Positions 18,804 to 29,037 of a DNA stretch of 64,000 nt are shown here, piece after piece. Position numbers and translations under genes: made by a program. The DNA is from Halomonas sp. GTDB lineage: Bacteria; Pseudomonadota; Gammaproteobacteria; Pseudomonadales; Halomonadaceae. The stretch is taken from assembly GCF_011050415.1 (NCBI RefSeq), contig NZ_DRFS01000004.1:1-64000 (forward strand), in the 5' to 3' direction. How positions within the stretch are numbered: the first letter of the stretch is position 1; each line of letters begins with the position of its first letter. The notes under the pieces were generated by a model. That model was not told the DNA's origin. It did no database searches and worked only from the letters and a program-made list of their open reading frames with translations.

Positions 18804-20288
18804 TTAAATCATCCATAAATCCATAAATTTGTGTACCGGCACTGCCTCAAGGGCTGTCTGTTGGCTGCACAGTTCTGCGATTTTTTGACAGCGGCTTGAC
18901 GGAAATCGAGTGGCTAAATGGCGCTCAAATTTATCGACCAATAGGGGCATGCCCTCTTTTCGGCGACGGCGATGGCCCACCGGGTACTCTATCGCCACTT
19001 GGTCAGTGGCACTCCCGTCGCTGTAAAATACCTGCACTGCATTGGCGATAGAGCGTTTTTCAGGGTCGTGATAATCCGCCGAATACTCGCTGCTTTCCTC
19101 CACCACCATTTTGTTACGCAGCTCATCTATCAGCGGATGAGCGGCATGAAAACTGTCTTCATAGTGTTCGGCGATCAGCGAACCAAAGACAAGCGGTACC
19201 GCGGTCATGTATTGTAAGCAGTGGTCTCTATCCGCCGGATTGGCGAGTGCACCGGTTTTGGAAATAATCCGAACCGCCGAATCGTGAGTGGTGATTACAA
19301 TCTTATCGATCTCGGCTAAGCGATCTTTCACTTGCGGGTGGAGCAGCACAGCGGCCTCGCAAGCCGTTTGAGCATGAAACTCAGCGGGGAAGGAGATCTT
19401 AAACAAAATATTCTCCATCACGTAACTGCCAAATTCACGCTGAAAGCGTAGCCGGCGATCAGCCGCCGGCTTCAAGCTTAAATCTTTACTGGTATGGCTA
19501 AACAACACATCGTAGAACCCCCACTGGGCCGCCGACAGCGCGCTGGGAATGCCCATTTCACCTCGTAAGGCGATATCTGCTAAGCGCACACCTCGTGAGG
19601 TAGCATCCCCTGCGGCCCAGCTTTTCCGCGAACCTGCATTGGGCGCATGGCGATAGGTGCGCAGGCTTTGTCCATCAACCCAAGCGTGAGAGAGCGCTGA
19701 GAGAAGTTGCTCACGATTAGCGCCCAAAAGTTTAGCGGCTACCGCGGTAGAGGCGACTTTCACCAACACCACGTGATCAAGACCAGCACGATTGAAGCTA
19801 TTTTCCAGCGCCAGTATGCCCTGAATCTCATGAGCCATAATCATGGCGTCAAGCACATCACGCATCACCAGTGGCGCTTCGCCTTGTGCAACACGCCGCT
19901 GGGAGAGATGGTCGGCCACGGCGAGTATTGCACCAAGATTATCGGAGGGGTGCCCCCACTCGGCGGCGAGCCAGGTGTCGTTATAATCCAACCAGCGGAT
20001 GATACAGCCTATATCCCACGCCGCTTTAACCGGATCAAGGCGTAGCGAGGTGCCCGGCACTCGCGCTCCAAACGGCACCACGGTGCCTTCCACTATTGGG
20101 CCAAGGTGCTTGGTACACTCAGGAAAACGCAGCGCCAGCAGCCCGCAGCCCAGCGTGTCCATCAGGCAGTAGCGAGCCGTTTCCAAAGCCTCATCGGATT
20201 CCACCTGATAATTGAGCACATAGTCGGCAATAACCTGCAATTCAGGATCATAATCGGGCCGCTCATTAGCTTCGGATGTCGCTGACAT
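18804..20288 (-). CDS. prpD: 2-Methylcitrate dehydratase PrpD
   Basis: A 494-residue member of the MmgE/PrpD family, which dehydrates 2-methylcitrate in the methylcitrate cycle. Family features include [35 protein letters not shown] and the [12 protein letters not shown] region. It is the last gene of the prp cluster, after acnD and prpF. AcnD/PrpF performs the same overall step, so the locus encodes two routes; Pseudomonas-type prp loci also carry both. Confidence 0.94.
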   Translation of the reverse strand: MSATSEANERPDYDPELQVIADYVLNYQVESDEALETARYCLMDTLGCGLLALRFPECTKHLGPIVEGTVVPFGARVPGTSLRLDPVKAAWDIGCIIRWLDYNDTWLAAEWGHPSDNLGAILAVADHLSQRRVAQGEAPLVMRDVLDAMIMAHEIQGILALENSFNRAGLDHVVLVKVASTAVAAKLLGANREQLLSALSHAWVDGQSLRTYRHAPNAGSRKSWAAGDATSRGVRLADIALRGEMGIPSALSAAQWGFYDVLFSHTSKDLSLKPAADRRLRFQREFGSYVMENILFKISFPAEFHAQTACEAAVLLHPQVKDRLAEIDKIVITTHDSAVRIISKTGALANPADRDHCLQYMTAVPLVFGSLIAEHYEDSFHAAHPLIDELRNKMVVEESSEYSADYHDPEKRSIANAVQVFYSDGSATDQVAIEYPVGHRRRRKEGMPLLVDKFERHLATRFPSSRCQKIAELCSQQTALEAVPVHKFMDLWMI

Positions 20289-20344
20289 GGTGCCTCCTTC
20301 GTTATGCCCACCATTTCACTTTATGACCACCCATTCAGTATGGT

Positions 20345-21523
20345 CTAAAAGCTGTCGCTGGGTATGCAAACGACACCCTCCATCAACACTCGCGCGCTGC
20401 GGCTCATCACCGCCTGTTCGATATGCCAGCGCCCCTCTACCAAGCTTGCTTCTGCGCCAACCCGAAGGCTGCCGGAGGGATGTCCGAAAGTAACAGCGTT
20501 GCGCTTCACTCCCCCAGCGGCAAGGTTGACTAATGTACCCTCAATCGCTGCAGCGGCGGCAATCGCCACGGCTGCGGTTCCCATCATGGCATGGTGCAGT
20601 TTGCCCATTGAGAGCGCCCGCACCAGCAGGTCGACATCAGCAGCCTGCACGCTTTTACCACTTGATGAAATGTAATCCGCAGGCGCTCCTACAAAAGCTA
20701 CTTTGGGAGTGTGCTGACGCTGAGCTGCTTCACTAATGTCACTGATTAGCCCCATCTGTACGGCGCCATAAGCACGAATTGTTTCAAACATCGCCAGCGC
20801 TTTGCTATCGCTGTTGATGGCATATTGAAGCTCTGTGCCGGTGTAGCCAATATCGGCGGCGTTAATAAACACGGTTGGTATGCCCGCATTGATCAAGGTC
20901 GCTTTGAGTGTTCCAACACCCGGCACAGCCAAGTCATCAATGACATTACCGGTGGGGAAAATAGCACCCTCGCCGTCAGCAGGATCCATAAAGGCGACCG
21001 GAATTTCGGCAGCCGGAAACGTCACGCCATCCAACTCAAAATCACCGGTCTCCTGCACTTCACCATTAACAATGGGTACTTGAGATACGATCGTTTTCTG
21101 GATATTCACCTGCCAGATTCGAACCTCCACTACCCCATTTTCAGGAATCCGTGCGGGAGCCACCAGGCCATTGGTAATGGCATAGGGGCCAACCGCCGCC
21201 GAGAGATTGCCGCAGTTACCGCTCCAATCCACAAAAGGCTTATCGATGGAGACCTGACCAAACAGATAGTCCACATCGTGATCGGCTGATTCACTTTTAG
21301 ACAGAATCACCGCCTTACTGGTGCTAGAAGTTGCCGCCCCCATGCCATCAATCTGTTTTTCGTAGGGGTCGGGGCTGCCAATTACCCGCAGCAACAGCTT
21401 ATCCCGAGCAGAGCCCGGCTGTTGGGCAGTTTCGGGTAGATCGCTGAGCTTAAAAAACACCCCTTTACTGGTACCGCCACGCATATAGGTCGCTGGAATT
21501 TTAATCTGAGGCGCATAAGGCAT
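20345..21523 (-). CDS. prpF: 2-Methylaconitate cis-trans isomerase PrpF
   Basis: A 392-residue protein of the diaminopimelate-epimerase fold. The N-terminal IPATYMRGGTSKGVFF is the family signature, and DWSGNCGNLSAAVGP holds an active-site cysteine. It isomerises the 2-methylaconitate made by AcnD so that aconitase can use it. I prefer the ATG at 21523, with GGAG nine bases upstream, over the ATG two codons earlier. It follows acnD by 15 bp. Confidence 0.93.
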   Translation of the reverse strand: MPYAPQIKIPATYMRGGTSKGVFFKLSDLPETAQQPGSARDKLLLRVIGSPDPYEKQIDGMGAATSSTSKAVILSKSESADHDVDYLFGQVSIDKPFVDWSGNCGNLSAAVGPYAITNGLVAPARIPENGVVEVRIWQVNIQKTIVSQVPIVNGEVQETGDFELDGVTFPAAEIPVAFMDPADGEGAIFPTGNVIDDLAVPGVGTLKATLINAGIPTVFINAADIGYTGTELQYAINSDSKALAMFETIRAYGAVQMGLISDISEAAQRQHTPKVAFVGAPADYISSSGKSVQAADVDLLVRALSMGKLHHAMMGTAAVAIAAAAAIEGTLVNLAAGGVKRNAVTFGHPSGSLRVGAEASLVEGRWHIEQAVMSRSARVLMEGVVCIPSDSF

Positions 21524-21538
21524 GAACATTATCTCCGG

Positions 21539-24151
21539 CTAAGCAGCGCTGGTGGATTCGAGGAAGTCCTGAGCAAAACGCTGCAGTACGCCACCGGCAG
21601 TGTAGATCGACAGCTCCTCGGCGGTATCCAGTCGGCACTTCACCGCTACACGCTCGCTTTCGCCCGATTGGCGATGAACGACCAGCGTTAGTCGCGCGCC
21701 TGGAGAAGCCGTGCCCTCAACATCAAACGTCTCGGTGCCATTTAAACCTAACGTCATGCGGGTAGTGCCAGGCTCAAACTCCAACGGCATGACCCCCATG
21801 CCAATCAGATTGGTACGGTGAATACGCTCGAAGCCTTCGGCGGCAATCGCTTCTACGCCCGCCAGCGCCACGCCTTTGGCTGCCCAGTCCCGAGATGAAC
21901 CCTGGCCATAATCCGCGCCGGCAATAATAATCAGCGGCTGTTTACGCGCCATATAGGTTTCGATGGCTTCCCACATACGGGTCACTTCGCCCTCAGGCTC
22001 TACCCGCGCCAGCGAGCCTTGCTGCACCACGCCGTCGGCATCGCGCACCATTTCATTAAATAGTTTCGGGTTCGCAAAGGTAGCCCGCTGAGCAGTGAGA
22101 TGATCGCCACGGTGGGTGGCGTAGGAGTTGAAGTCCTCCTCTGGCACGCCCATTTTGGCCAGGTACTCCCCCGCAGCGCTGTTCAACTGAATCGCATTGG
22201 AAGGCGACAGGTGATCGGTGGTGATATTGTCAGGCAGAATCGCCAGTGGCCGCATGCCCTTCAAGGTGCGCACTTTAGCCATATTGCCCTCCCAGTAAGG
22301 TGGGCGACGAATATAGGTGCTCTGGGGTCGCCACTCATACAGCGGGCTGACCTGGGCACGGGCACTCTTATCCAGATCGAACATCGGAATATAGGTTTGT
22401 CGAAACTGCTCCGGTTTAACCGATGCCTTAACAATCGCATCAATCTCTTCATCGGCAGGCCAGATGTCTTTCAACGTCACGGGATTACCCGCCTGATCGA
22501 TACCCAGCACATCTTTTTCGATATCAAACCTTATGGTGCCAGCAATGGCGTAGGCAACCACCAGCGGCGGGGATGCCAAAAAGGCCTGTTGCGCATGGGG
22601 ATGGATACGGCCATCGAAGTTGCGGTTGCCAGAAAGCACGGCGGTAGCATAAAGATTGCGCTCAACAACCTCCTGCTCAATTTTTGGGTCAAGCGCGCCT
22701 GACATTCCATTACAGGTGGTGCAAGCGTAGGCGACCACACCAAAACCGAGGTTTTCCAGCTCGCTCATCAAACCGGCTTCTTCCAGGTACATCTTGACCG
22801 TTTTCGAACCCGGCGCCAGCGATGACTTGACCCACGGTTTACGCAGCAAGCCAAGCCGATTGGCGTTACGGGCGATCAGCCCTGCAGCCACCATATTGCG
22901 CGGGTTAGAGGTATTGGTGCAGCTGGTAATCGCCGCGATAATCACCGCCCCGTCTGGCATTCTGCCGGCTTTCTCTTCGGCGCGTGCCGCATCAAGCCCA
23001 ACGGCAATACCGCGTTGGACCAGCTCAGAGGTGGGCAAATGCGCATGAGGATTGGAAGGCCCCGCTAAGGTACGCGTCACCGCAGAGAGATTAAAGGTCA
23101 GTACCCGTTCGTAGGAAACCTCCGTCAAGCTATCGGCCCAAAGGCCGGTTTGCTTGGCATAGGTTTCTACCAGCGCCACCTGCTCATCTTCACGCCCGGT
23201 GAGCTTCAAGTAATCAATGGTTTGGCCGTCAATGTAGAACATCGCCGCCGTGGCACCATACTCCGGCGTCATATTTGAGATCGTCGCACGATCACCGATA
23301 GTGAGTGCGTCGGCACCTTCACCGTAAAACTCCAGGTAAGCGCCTACCACGCGCTCTTTGCGCAGGAATTCGGTGATCGCCAGCACCATATCGGTACCGG
23401 TAATCCCAGGCTGCAGTTTGCCAGTCAATTCTACGCCGACGATATCCGGCAGGCGCATCATGGAAGCACGGCCGAGCATCACGCTTTCAGCTTCTAAGCC
23501 ACCCACCCCTACTGAAATCACGCCCAGGGCATCCACCATGGGTGTATGGCTATCAGTACCCACACATGTATCCGGGTAGGCAATGCCGTCACGGTTCTGT
23601 ACCACCGGAGACATCTTTTCCAGATTAATCTGGTGCATGATGCCGTTACCAGGGGGGATCACATCGACATTCTCAAACGCCGTCTTGGTCCAGTTAATAA
23701 AGTGGAATCGGTCATCGTTGCGACGATCTTCAATGGCGCGATTCTTCTCAAAGGCGCCCTCTTCAAAGCCTGCGTGCTCCACTGCCAGTGAGTGATCGAC
23801 AATCAACTGAGTCGGCACGACAGGATTGACCTTGGCAGGGTCGCCCCCCTTTTCAGCAATGGCGTCGCGCAATCCGGCCAGATCGACTAATGCTGTCTGA
23901 CCAAGAATGTCGTGACAGACCACCCGAGCGGGATACCAGGGAAAATCCAGGTCGCTCTTGCGCTCAATGAGCTGTTTCAGCGCATCGGTGAGCAGTTCAG
24001 GATCGCAACGGCGGACCAGCTGCTCGGCCAATACGCGGGAGGTATAGGGTAACTGGGCATAGGCACCGGGCTGGATATCTTCCACTGCCTCACGGGCATC
24101 AAAGAACTCAAGATCCGTGCCAGGCAGCGGTTTACGGTAATCTGTATTCAT
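21539..24151 (-). CDS. acnD: Fe/S-dependent 2-methylisocitrate dehydratase AcnD
   Basis: An aconitase-family enzyme of 870 residues that dehydrates 2-methylcitrate. The cluster-ligand cysteines lie in AAITSCTNTSNP and AYACTTCNGMSG. The swivel domain follows, with IIIAGADYGQGSSRDWAAKG. The N-terminus, YRKPLPGTDLEFFDAREAV, matches AcnD proteins. The start at 24151 (ATG) is chosen over an upstream GTG because of that match. It is separated from prpC by a stem-loop with a U-tract. Confidence 0.94.
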   Translation of the reverse strand: MNTDYRKPLPGTDLEFFDAREAVEDIQPGAYAQLPYTSRVLAEQLVRRCDPELLTDALKQLIERKSDLDFPWYPARVVCHDILGQTALVDLAGLRDAIAEKGGDPAKVNPVVPTQLIVDHSLAVEHAGFEEGAFEKNRAIEDRRNDDRFHFINWTKTAFENVDVIPPGNGIMHQINLEKMSPVVQNRDGIAYPDTCVGTDSHTPMVDALGVISVGVGGLEAESVMLGRASMMRLPDIVGVELTGKLQPGITGTDMVLAITEFLRKERVVGAYLEFYGEGADALTIGDRATISNMTPEYGATAAMFYIDGQTIDYLKLTGREDEQVALVETYAKQTGLWADSLTEVSYERVLTFNLSAVTRTLAGPSNPHAHLPTSELVQRGIAVGLDAARAEEKAGRMPDGAVIIAAITSCTNTSNPRNMVAAGLIARNANRLGLLRKPWVKSSLAPGSKTVKMYLEEAGLMSELENLGFGVVAYACTTCNGMSGALDPKIEQEVVERNLYATAVLSGNRNFDGRIHPHAQQAFLASPPLVVAYAIAGTIRFDIEKDVLGIDQAGNPVTLKDIWPADEEIDAIVKASVKPEQFRQTYIPMFDLDKSARAQVSPLYEWRPQSTYIRRPPYWEGNMAKVRTLKGMRPLAILPDNITTDHLSPSNAIQLNSAAGEYLAKMGVPEEDFNSYATHRGDHLTAQRATFANPKLFNEMVRDADGVVQQGSLARVEPEGEVTRMWEAIETYMARKQPLIIIAGADYGQGSSRDWAAKGVALAGVEAIAAEGFERIHRTNLIGMGVMPLEFEPGTTRMTLGLNGTETFDVEGTASPGARLTLVVHRQSGESERVAVKCRLDTAEELSIYTAGGVLQRFAQDFLESTSAA

Positions 24152-24177
24152 AGCAGGCAGACTCACAAGCAGGGGCT

Positions 24178-24208
24178 GAAAAAAGCCCGGCAGTTAAGCT
24201 ACCGGGCA
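24178..24208 (-). terminator. Stem-loop with U-tract between prpC and acnD
   Basis: On the minus strand, a GCCCGG/CCGGGC stem with an 11-base loop is followed by six T. Its position right after the prpC stop and before acnD suggests partial termination, which would lower acnD-prpF-prpD relative to prpB-prpC. Confidence 0.6.
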
Positions 24209-24217
24209 GCACGCGGG

Positions 24218-25345
24218 TCAGTCTCGCGCTTCTATCGGTACCCACTCGCTCTTCTCCGGGCCAATGTAATCTGCGCTGGGTCGGATGATGCGGTTATTGG
24301 CGCGCTGCTCAAACACATGGGCCGCCCAGCCCGTCAGCCGCGACATAACAAAAATTGGCGTGAACAGTTTGGTCGGGATATCCATAAAGTGGTAAGCGCT
24401 GGCGTGGAAGAAATCGGCATTACAGAATAGTTTCTTCTCACGCCACATAACCGCTTCAACCCTCTCAGAAACCGGATAAAGCACTTTATCGCCCACATCG
24501 TCAGAAAGCTTTTTAGACCACTGCTTGATAATCTCGTTGCGTGGGTCAGACTCGCGATAAATCGCATGCCCAAAGCCCATGATCTTATCCTTACGCTCAA
24601 GCATGCCCATGATCTTGCTTTCTGCTTCTTCTGGCGATTTCCAGTCTTCGATCATCGCCATCGCCGCTTCATTAGCGCCGCCGTGCAGCGGGCCGCGTAG
24701 CGAGCCAATGGCCCCTGTTACACAAGAGTGCATGTCTGAAAGCGTTGAGGCACACACCCGAGCCGTAAAGGTAGAGGCGTTAAACTCATGCTCAGCGTAA
24801 AGAATCAGCGATACATTCATTACCCGTGCATGCAACTCAGAGGCGGGCTCGCCGCGCAGCATATTAAGAAAGTGGCCACCCACCGAGTTATCGTCGGTCT
24901 CGGTATCGATACGCACGCCGTCATGGGAGTAGCGGTACCAGTAGCAAATGATCGACGGCAGCACTGCCAATAGTCGGTCAGCGACATCCTGCTGCTGATC
25001 GAAACTCTCCTCAGTTTCAAGGTTGCCCAGCATTGAGGTCCCGGTGCGCATTACATCCATCGGGTGAGCATCTTTAGGAATCTGCTCAAGCACGGTTTTT
25101 AGCGCATCAGGTAGCCCACGCAGGCTTTTCAGCTTGGTAATGTAGTGATCCAATTCGGCTTCATTAGGTAGCTTGCCCTTTAAAAGTAGGTAAGCGACTT
25201 CTTCAAATTTGGCTTTTTCAGCGAGCTCTTTAATATCAAAACCACGGTAGGTCAGACCTGAGCCTGTTTTACCTACGGTACACAGCGCGGTGGAACCGGC
25301 ACTCTGACCACGAAGTCCTGCACCTGTCACGGGTTTATCAGCCAT
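24218..25345 (-). CDS. prpC: 2-Methylcitrate synthase
   Basis: Condenses propionyl-CoA with oxaloacetate. 375 residues of the citrate synthase family. The active-site elements are HEFNAST (His), GPLHGGANEAAMAM (His) and GFGHAIYRESDPRN, with the catalytic Asp in a CNADFFHASAYHFM context. The N-terminal LRGQSAGSTALCTVGKTGSGLTYRG resembles PrpC rather than GltA. The ATG at 25345 has TAGGAG upstream. Confidence 0.95.
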   Translation of the reverse strand: MADKPVTGAGLRGQSAGSTALCTVGKTGSGLTYRGFDIKELAEKAKFEEVAYLLLKGKLPNEAELDHYITKLKSLRGLPDALKTVLEQIPKDAHPMDVMRTGTSMLGNLETEESFDQQQDVADRLLAVLPSIICYWYRYSHDGVRIDTETDDNSVGGHFLNMLRGEPASELHARVMNVSLILYAEHEFNASTFTARVCASTLSDMHSCVTGAIGSLRGPLHGGANEAAMAMIEDWKSPEEAESKIMGMLERKDKIMGFGHAIYRESDPRNEIIKQWSKKLSDDVGDKVLYPVSERVEAVMWREKKLFCNADFFHASAYHFMDIPTKLFTPIFVMSRLTGWAAHVFEQRANNRIIRPSADYIGPEKSEWVPIEARD

Positions 25346-25466
25346 GGTGTGTCTCCTATTACTGCTTTTATTTTAAATTGTGTATTTAATTAAACTTTCG
25401 CCAAAGCTGCCTCAGTGACGAGGGCAGGTTTCCGCGAGGGCGCTGTGAACCCATCCCTGGGCGCTA

Positions 25467-25539
25467 CTTTTGTCATCTGACCGCCATGGATGGCGGAAAT
25501 GCCGGAATGGTTGGGAACATTTTCCGGCCATGACAAAAG
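25467..25539 (-). other. Three-way-junction inverted repeat between prpB and prpC
   Basis: A perfect 10-bp inverted repeat (25467-25476 with 25530-25539, CTTTTGTCAT/ATGACAAAAG) encloses two further hairpins: CCGCCA/TGGCGG (25481-25496) and GCCGGAA/TTCCGGC (25501-25528). All three stems can form at once, giving a clover-like fold in the prpB-prpC intercistronic RNA. It could be a processing or attenuation element. Coordinates were read by eye; no folding energy was computed. Confidence 0.6.
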
Positions 25540-25574
25540 ACCCTCGCTTCAACCAGCCCTCTCACCAGTTAGCC

Positions 25575-26465
25575 TTACTGGTCGTCTCCCTTTTCGGCAA
25601 ATAGCGCGTCCAGTTTTTGCTCAAAGTCATGGTAGTTCAGAAAATCGTAAAGCTCGTCGCGGGTCTGCATTAACGGCACCACCTCTTTTTGGTGGCCGTT
25701 ATCGAGAATACTTTGGTAGACCTGTAGTGCAGCAGCGTTCATTGCGCGAAACGCAGAAAGTGGGTAAAGCACCATGCGACAGCCCACATCGCCCAGCTCC
25801 ATTTGAGTAAACAGCGGGGTCGCGCCAAATTCGGTGATATTGGCTAAAATCGGCGCATTGACCCGCTCACTGAAAGCTTTGTAATCATCCAGGGTGTGAA
25901 CCGCCTCGGCGAAGATGGCATCTGCACCCGCTTCCACACAGGCATTGGCACGCTCAATGGCAGCATCAAGCCCCTCTTTTTGGAATGCATCGGTGCGGGC
26001 AATCAAATAGAAGTCAGGATCAATCTTGGCGTCCGCTGCAGCTTTAATGCGGTCTACCATCTCCTGTTGGGAAACAATCGCTTTGTTCGGACGGTGACCA
26101 CAACGCTTTTGCGCCACCTGATCCTCCATATGAATCGCGGCAACGCCAGCACGCTGCATCTCTTTCACGGTGCGCGCAATATTAAACGCCCCGCCCCAAC
26201 CGGTATCGATATCCACCAATAGCGGTAACTCGGTAGCACCGCAGATACGGTGAGCGTCTTCAACCACATCGTTCATGGTCGTCATGCCCAGATCCGGTAA
26301 GCCGAATGAGGCATTGGCAACACCGCCGCCGGAAAGATAAATAGCCTGATGGCCCACTTTTTCGGCCATCAGTGCGGTATACGCATTGATGGTGCCTAAA
26401 ATTGGCAGCGGGCGATTAGCTTCAAGAGCGGCTCTAAAACGTGCGCCGGGCGTCATGTGCGACAT
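25575..26465 (-). CDS. prpB: 2-Methylisocitrate lyase
   Basis: Cleaves 2-methylisocitrate to pyruvate and succinate. 296 residues of the ICL/PEPM family, with [18 protein letters not shown], the metal-binding [26 protein letters not shown] containing the KRCGH active-site signature, and IARTDAF. The ATG at 26465 has AAGGAG upstream; a longer frame of 14 extra codons lacks homology. First enzyme gene of the cluster, after the regulator. Confidence 0.95.
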   Translation of the reverse strand: MSHMTPGARFRAALEANRPLPILGTINAYTALMAEKVGHQAIYLSGGGVANASFGLPDLGMTTMNDVVEDAHRICGATELPLLVDIDTGWGGAFNIARTVKEMQRAGVAAIHMEDQVAQKRCGHRPNKAIVSQQEMVDRIKAAADAKIDPDFYLIARTDAFQKEGLDAAIERANACVEAGADAIFAEAVHTLDDYKAFSERVNAPILANITEFGATPLFTQMELGDVGCRMVLYPLSAFRAMNAAALQVYQSILDNGHQKEVVPLMQTRDELYDFLNYHDFEQKLDALFAEKGDDQ

Positions 26466-26490
26466 GGGGAGTTTCTCCTTGTGAGTCGAT

Positions 26491-26517
26491 CCCACCGGCA
26501 TAGTCATTAGCGGTGGG
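26491..26517 (-). promoter_or_regulatory. Hairpin in the prpB leader
   Basis: CCCACCG pairs perfectly with CGGTGGG across a 13-base loop, about 25 bp upstream of the prpB start and just before its ribosome binding site. It could stabilise the leader or affect translation. Confidence 0.4.
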
Positions 26518-26579
26518 TGGCATATTGTTATAGTGACGTTTTATGGCTTAGTTTTATGACTTGGTTTTTTGGATTAGCT

Positions 26580-27317
26580 TTATGGTTCAGATGCTGACTG
26601 TTCAAGAGTGGCCGCATAGCGGTCAGCCACATTGGCGCGAGAGGCGCTAACATGGCGACGCATTAACAGTTCCGCCAGCTCTGCATCGCCTGCTTCAATA
26701 GCATCAACAATGCGATGGTGCTCAACAAATGCGCGCTGGGGCCGCGTACCACTGGCACTGAACTGGGTGCGATATAGGCGCACAAGGTAGTAAAGATCAT
26801 CGCAGAGCAGGTTCATTAGCATCTTATTGTGGCTGCCTTGCACGATGCAGTAGTGAAAGTCGAGATCACCTTCCCGCTGGTAGTAAGCCTCGCCGCGCTT
26901 TAAATCTGCCTGCCCTTCATGTAGTGCCAGCACATCGCGTAGGCCCTGAACCTCCTCCGGCGACATATGCTCAGCCGCTAGCCGGGCGGCCATACTCTCC
27001 AAGGCTTCACGCAGGTCAAATAGCTCTAACAGCTCTTTCATAGAGAGTTGAACCACCCTGGCGCCCACGTGTGGAACACGCTCAATTAATCGGTGCGCCT
27101 CTAAGCGCCGCATTGCCTCGCGCAGTGGCCCCCGGGAAATACCGTAGGTTTTAGATAGCCCCGGCTCAGTGATTTTGCTGCCAGGAGCGAGCTCACCGCG
27201 CACAATGGCATCCTGCAACTGATGAAATACCCGCTCAGCTAAGGTGCGAACTTCAGGAGCAGTCGATTCAGACAGGTGTTCAGTGGCGCTTAACGAGGAA
27301 GTTGCGAGAGAAGCCAT
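26580..27317 (-). CDS. GntR/FCD-family regulator of the propionate cluster
   Basis: A 245-residue transcription factor. The N-terminal winged helix-turn-helix (VFHQLQDAIVRGELAPGSKI, YGISRGPLREAMRRLEA) is typical of GntR. The C-terminal all-helical FCD domain has the metal/ligand residues in LDFHYCIVQGSHN and FVEHHRIVDAI. Its position directly upstream of prpB on the same strand makes it the likely local regulator, probably sensing a methylcitrate-cycle intermediate (inference). The ATG at 27317 is chosen because a palindromic operator lies just before it; the open frame continues upstream without homology. Confidence 0.88.
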   Translation of the reverse strand: MASLATSSLSATEHLSESTAPEVRTLAERVFHQLQDAIVRGELAPGSKITEPGLSKTYGISRGPLREAMRRLEAHRLIERVPHVGARVVQLSMKELLELFDLREALESMAARLAAEHMSPEEVQGLRDVLALHEGQADLKRGEAYYQREGDLDFHYCIVQGSHNKMLMNLLCDDLYYLVRLYRTQFSASGTRPQRAFVEHHRIVDAIEAGDAELAELLMRRHVSASRANVADRYAATLEQSASEP

Positions 27318-27321
27318 AATT

Positions 27322-27336
27322 GATTGTCGACAATTG
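27322..27336. promoter_or_regulatory. Candidate operator for the GntR regulator
   Basis: A perfect 12-bp palindrome, ATTGTCGACAAT (27323-27334), lies six bases upstream of the regulator's start codon. It has the size and symmetry of FadR-subfamily sites. Its place would suit autorepression. Confidence 0.55.
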
Positions 27337-27563
27337 AGTAGTAAACAAACTCTAGCGCGTGCTAATTGAACCGTCAACTAACCATGTTAGCCGATTTTAT
27401 TCGCCTTTCGTTGTATTCGCCGTTTTACAATCCCGCCTCCTGTCAACAATCTTCATTAAACTGGCTTTTAATGTGCGTGAGAAGTGCGTCGAAGCTTAGC
27501 GCTGGTGTGAATGATGAAGCCCCTCTAAAATGTCACGCCCTTCACTGGCTAGGCGATTGCTTA

Positions 27564-28919
27564 ATGACCAAGGCGTTGACGATAACTGCCCTGCCCTACT
27601 CTCCCGATCCGCTGGAGATATTCGCCTGCCTACGCGCACGCCCAGGTGCAGTACTTCTCGATAGTGGCCGCCCTGTCGCTACCGGCCGCTTTGATATTAT
27701 TAGTAGTGACCCAATTGCCACGCTGGAAGTTGCCAGCACTGGAGAAACGCATTTTATTTCGAACCAGCTTCAGCTTCCCTGCCACTTAGCCAACAATGCC
27801 TTTGGCCAGCAGCAGTGGCTGTTAGATCAATTGGTTACCCCCAATGAATCCAGTGAACTCCCTTTTCTCGGCGGGCTGATCGGTTATTGGAGCTATGACT
27901 TAGGTCGCGTTACGTTATCCATCCCGACCCATCAGGTCAGCGCCGTTTCACTACCGCATGCTCGACTTGGGCTTTACGACTGGTGCATCACGCTGGACCA
28001 TGTGGCTAAGCAGGCTTGGTTAGTCGCCACTTCTGAGCGCCGCGAGCAGGTCAAAGCATGGCTGGCCGAACCGACGAAACGCACCGCTCCTTTTGCACTC
28101 AGCAGCGCCTTTCAGTCTGAGCTTAGCCATGACCAGTACGTCTCACGCTTTAATGCGGTGCAGCGCTATATACGCGCGGGTGACTGCTATCAGATTAATC
28201 TGGCGCAGCGCTTTTATGCTGATTATCAGGGTGATGAGTGGCAGGCTTATCTGCAACTGCGCAAAGCGACCCCCACACCTTTTTCAGGCTTTATGGCATG
28301 GGATGACAAGGCGGTCCTCTCGCTTTCACCGGAGCGCTTTATTCGATGCCGCAATCGGCAGGTTGAAACACGTCCGATAAAAGGCACCCGCCCCCGTGGA
28401 GTAACGCCTGACAAGGATCAAGCATTAGCCCAGGAGCTACTAAGTAGCAGTAAAGATCGCGCTGAAAACGTAATGATCGTTGACCTACTGCGCAACGACT
28501 TAGGCCGGGTATGTCTGCCAGGCTCCATCCGCGTGCCGCAGCTGTGCCGCTTAGAAAGCTACCCTAATGTGCACCATCTGGTTAGCGTGGTGCAGGGTAC
28601 GCTGGCTGATAGTTATACACCGCTGGCCCTTCTTGAAGCAGCGTTTCCCGGTGGCTCGATTACCGGCGCCCCTAAAATTCGCGCGATGCAAATTATTGAT
28701 GAGCTGGAGCCCTGCCAGCGCAGCATTTATTGCGGCAGTTTAGGCTATGTAGATGTGCGGGGCAGTATGGATACCTCTATTGCCATTCGTACCATGGTGG
28801 CAGAGGCGGGAAGAGTGCATGTGTGGGGAGGCGGAGGCTTAGTCGCAGACTCTCAAGCAGAGGAAGAGTACACCGAAACACTCGATAAAATTCGCCATCT
28901 AATAGCCGCTTTGGAATAA
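27564..28919 (+). CDS. pabB: Aminodeoxychorismate synthase component I
   Basis: Makes 4-amino-4-deoxychorismate for folate synthesis. 451 residues with the chorismate-binding domain: YQINLAQRF, SLSPERFIR, IKGTRPRG, SSKDRAENVMIVDLLRNDLGR and FPGGSITGAPKIRAMQIIDELE. The N-terminal domain contains FLGGLIGYWSYDLGR. The ATG at 27564 (MTKALTITALP) gives the normal length; the open frame extends 66 codons further into sequence without homology. No pabA lies nearby, so TrpG may supply the amidotransferase (inference). Confidence 0.92.
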   Translation: MTKALTITALPYSPDPLEIFACLRARPGAVLLDSGRPVATGRFDIISSDPIATLEVASTGETHFISNQLQLPCHLANNAFGQQQWLLDQLVTPNESSELPFLGGLIGYWSYDLGRVTLSIPTHQVSAVSLPHARLGLYDWCITLDHVAKQAWLVATSERREQVKAWLAEPTKRTAPFALSSAFQSELSHDQYVSRFNAVQRYIRAGDCYQINLAQRFYADYQGDEWQAYLQLRKATPTPFSGFMAWDDKAVLSLSPERFIRCRNRQVETRPIKGTRPRGVTPDKDQALAQELLSSSKDRAENVMIVDLLRNDLGRVCLPGSIRVPQLCRLESYPNVHHLVSVVQGTLADSYTPLALLEAAFPGGSITGAPKIRAMQIIDELEPCQRSIYCGSLGYVDVRGSMDTSIAIRTMVAEAGRVHVWGGGGLVADSQAEEEYTETLDKIRHLIAALE

Positions 28920-29037
28920 GCAGCACACATTCTAAATCAAAAAGGAATATAAAAGCCTAACTAAACGGTATTGGGTTTTGCTGCCTCCTGTTTGGTAGCC
29001 TAGTCGGCATGGTTACATTTTTCGATTAGGAGGCAGC

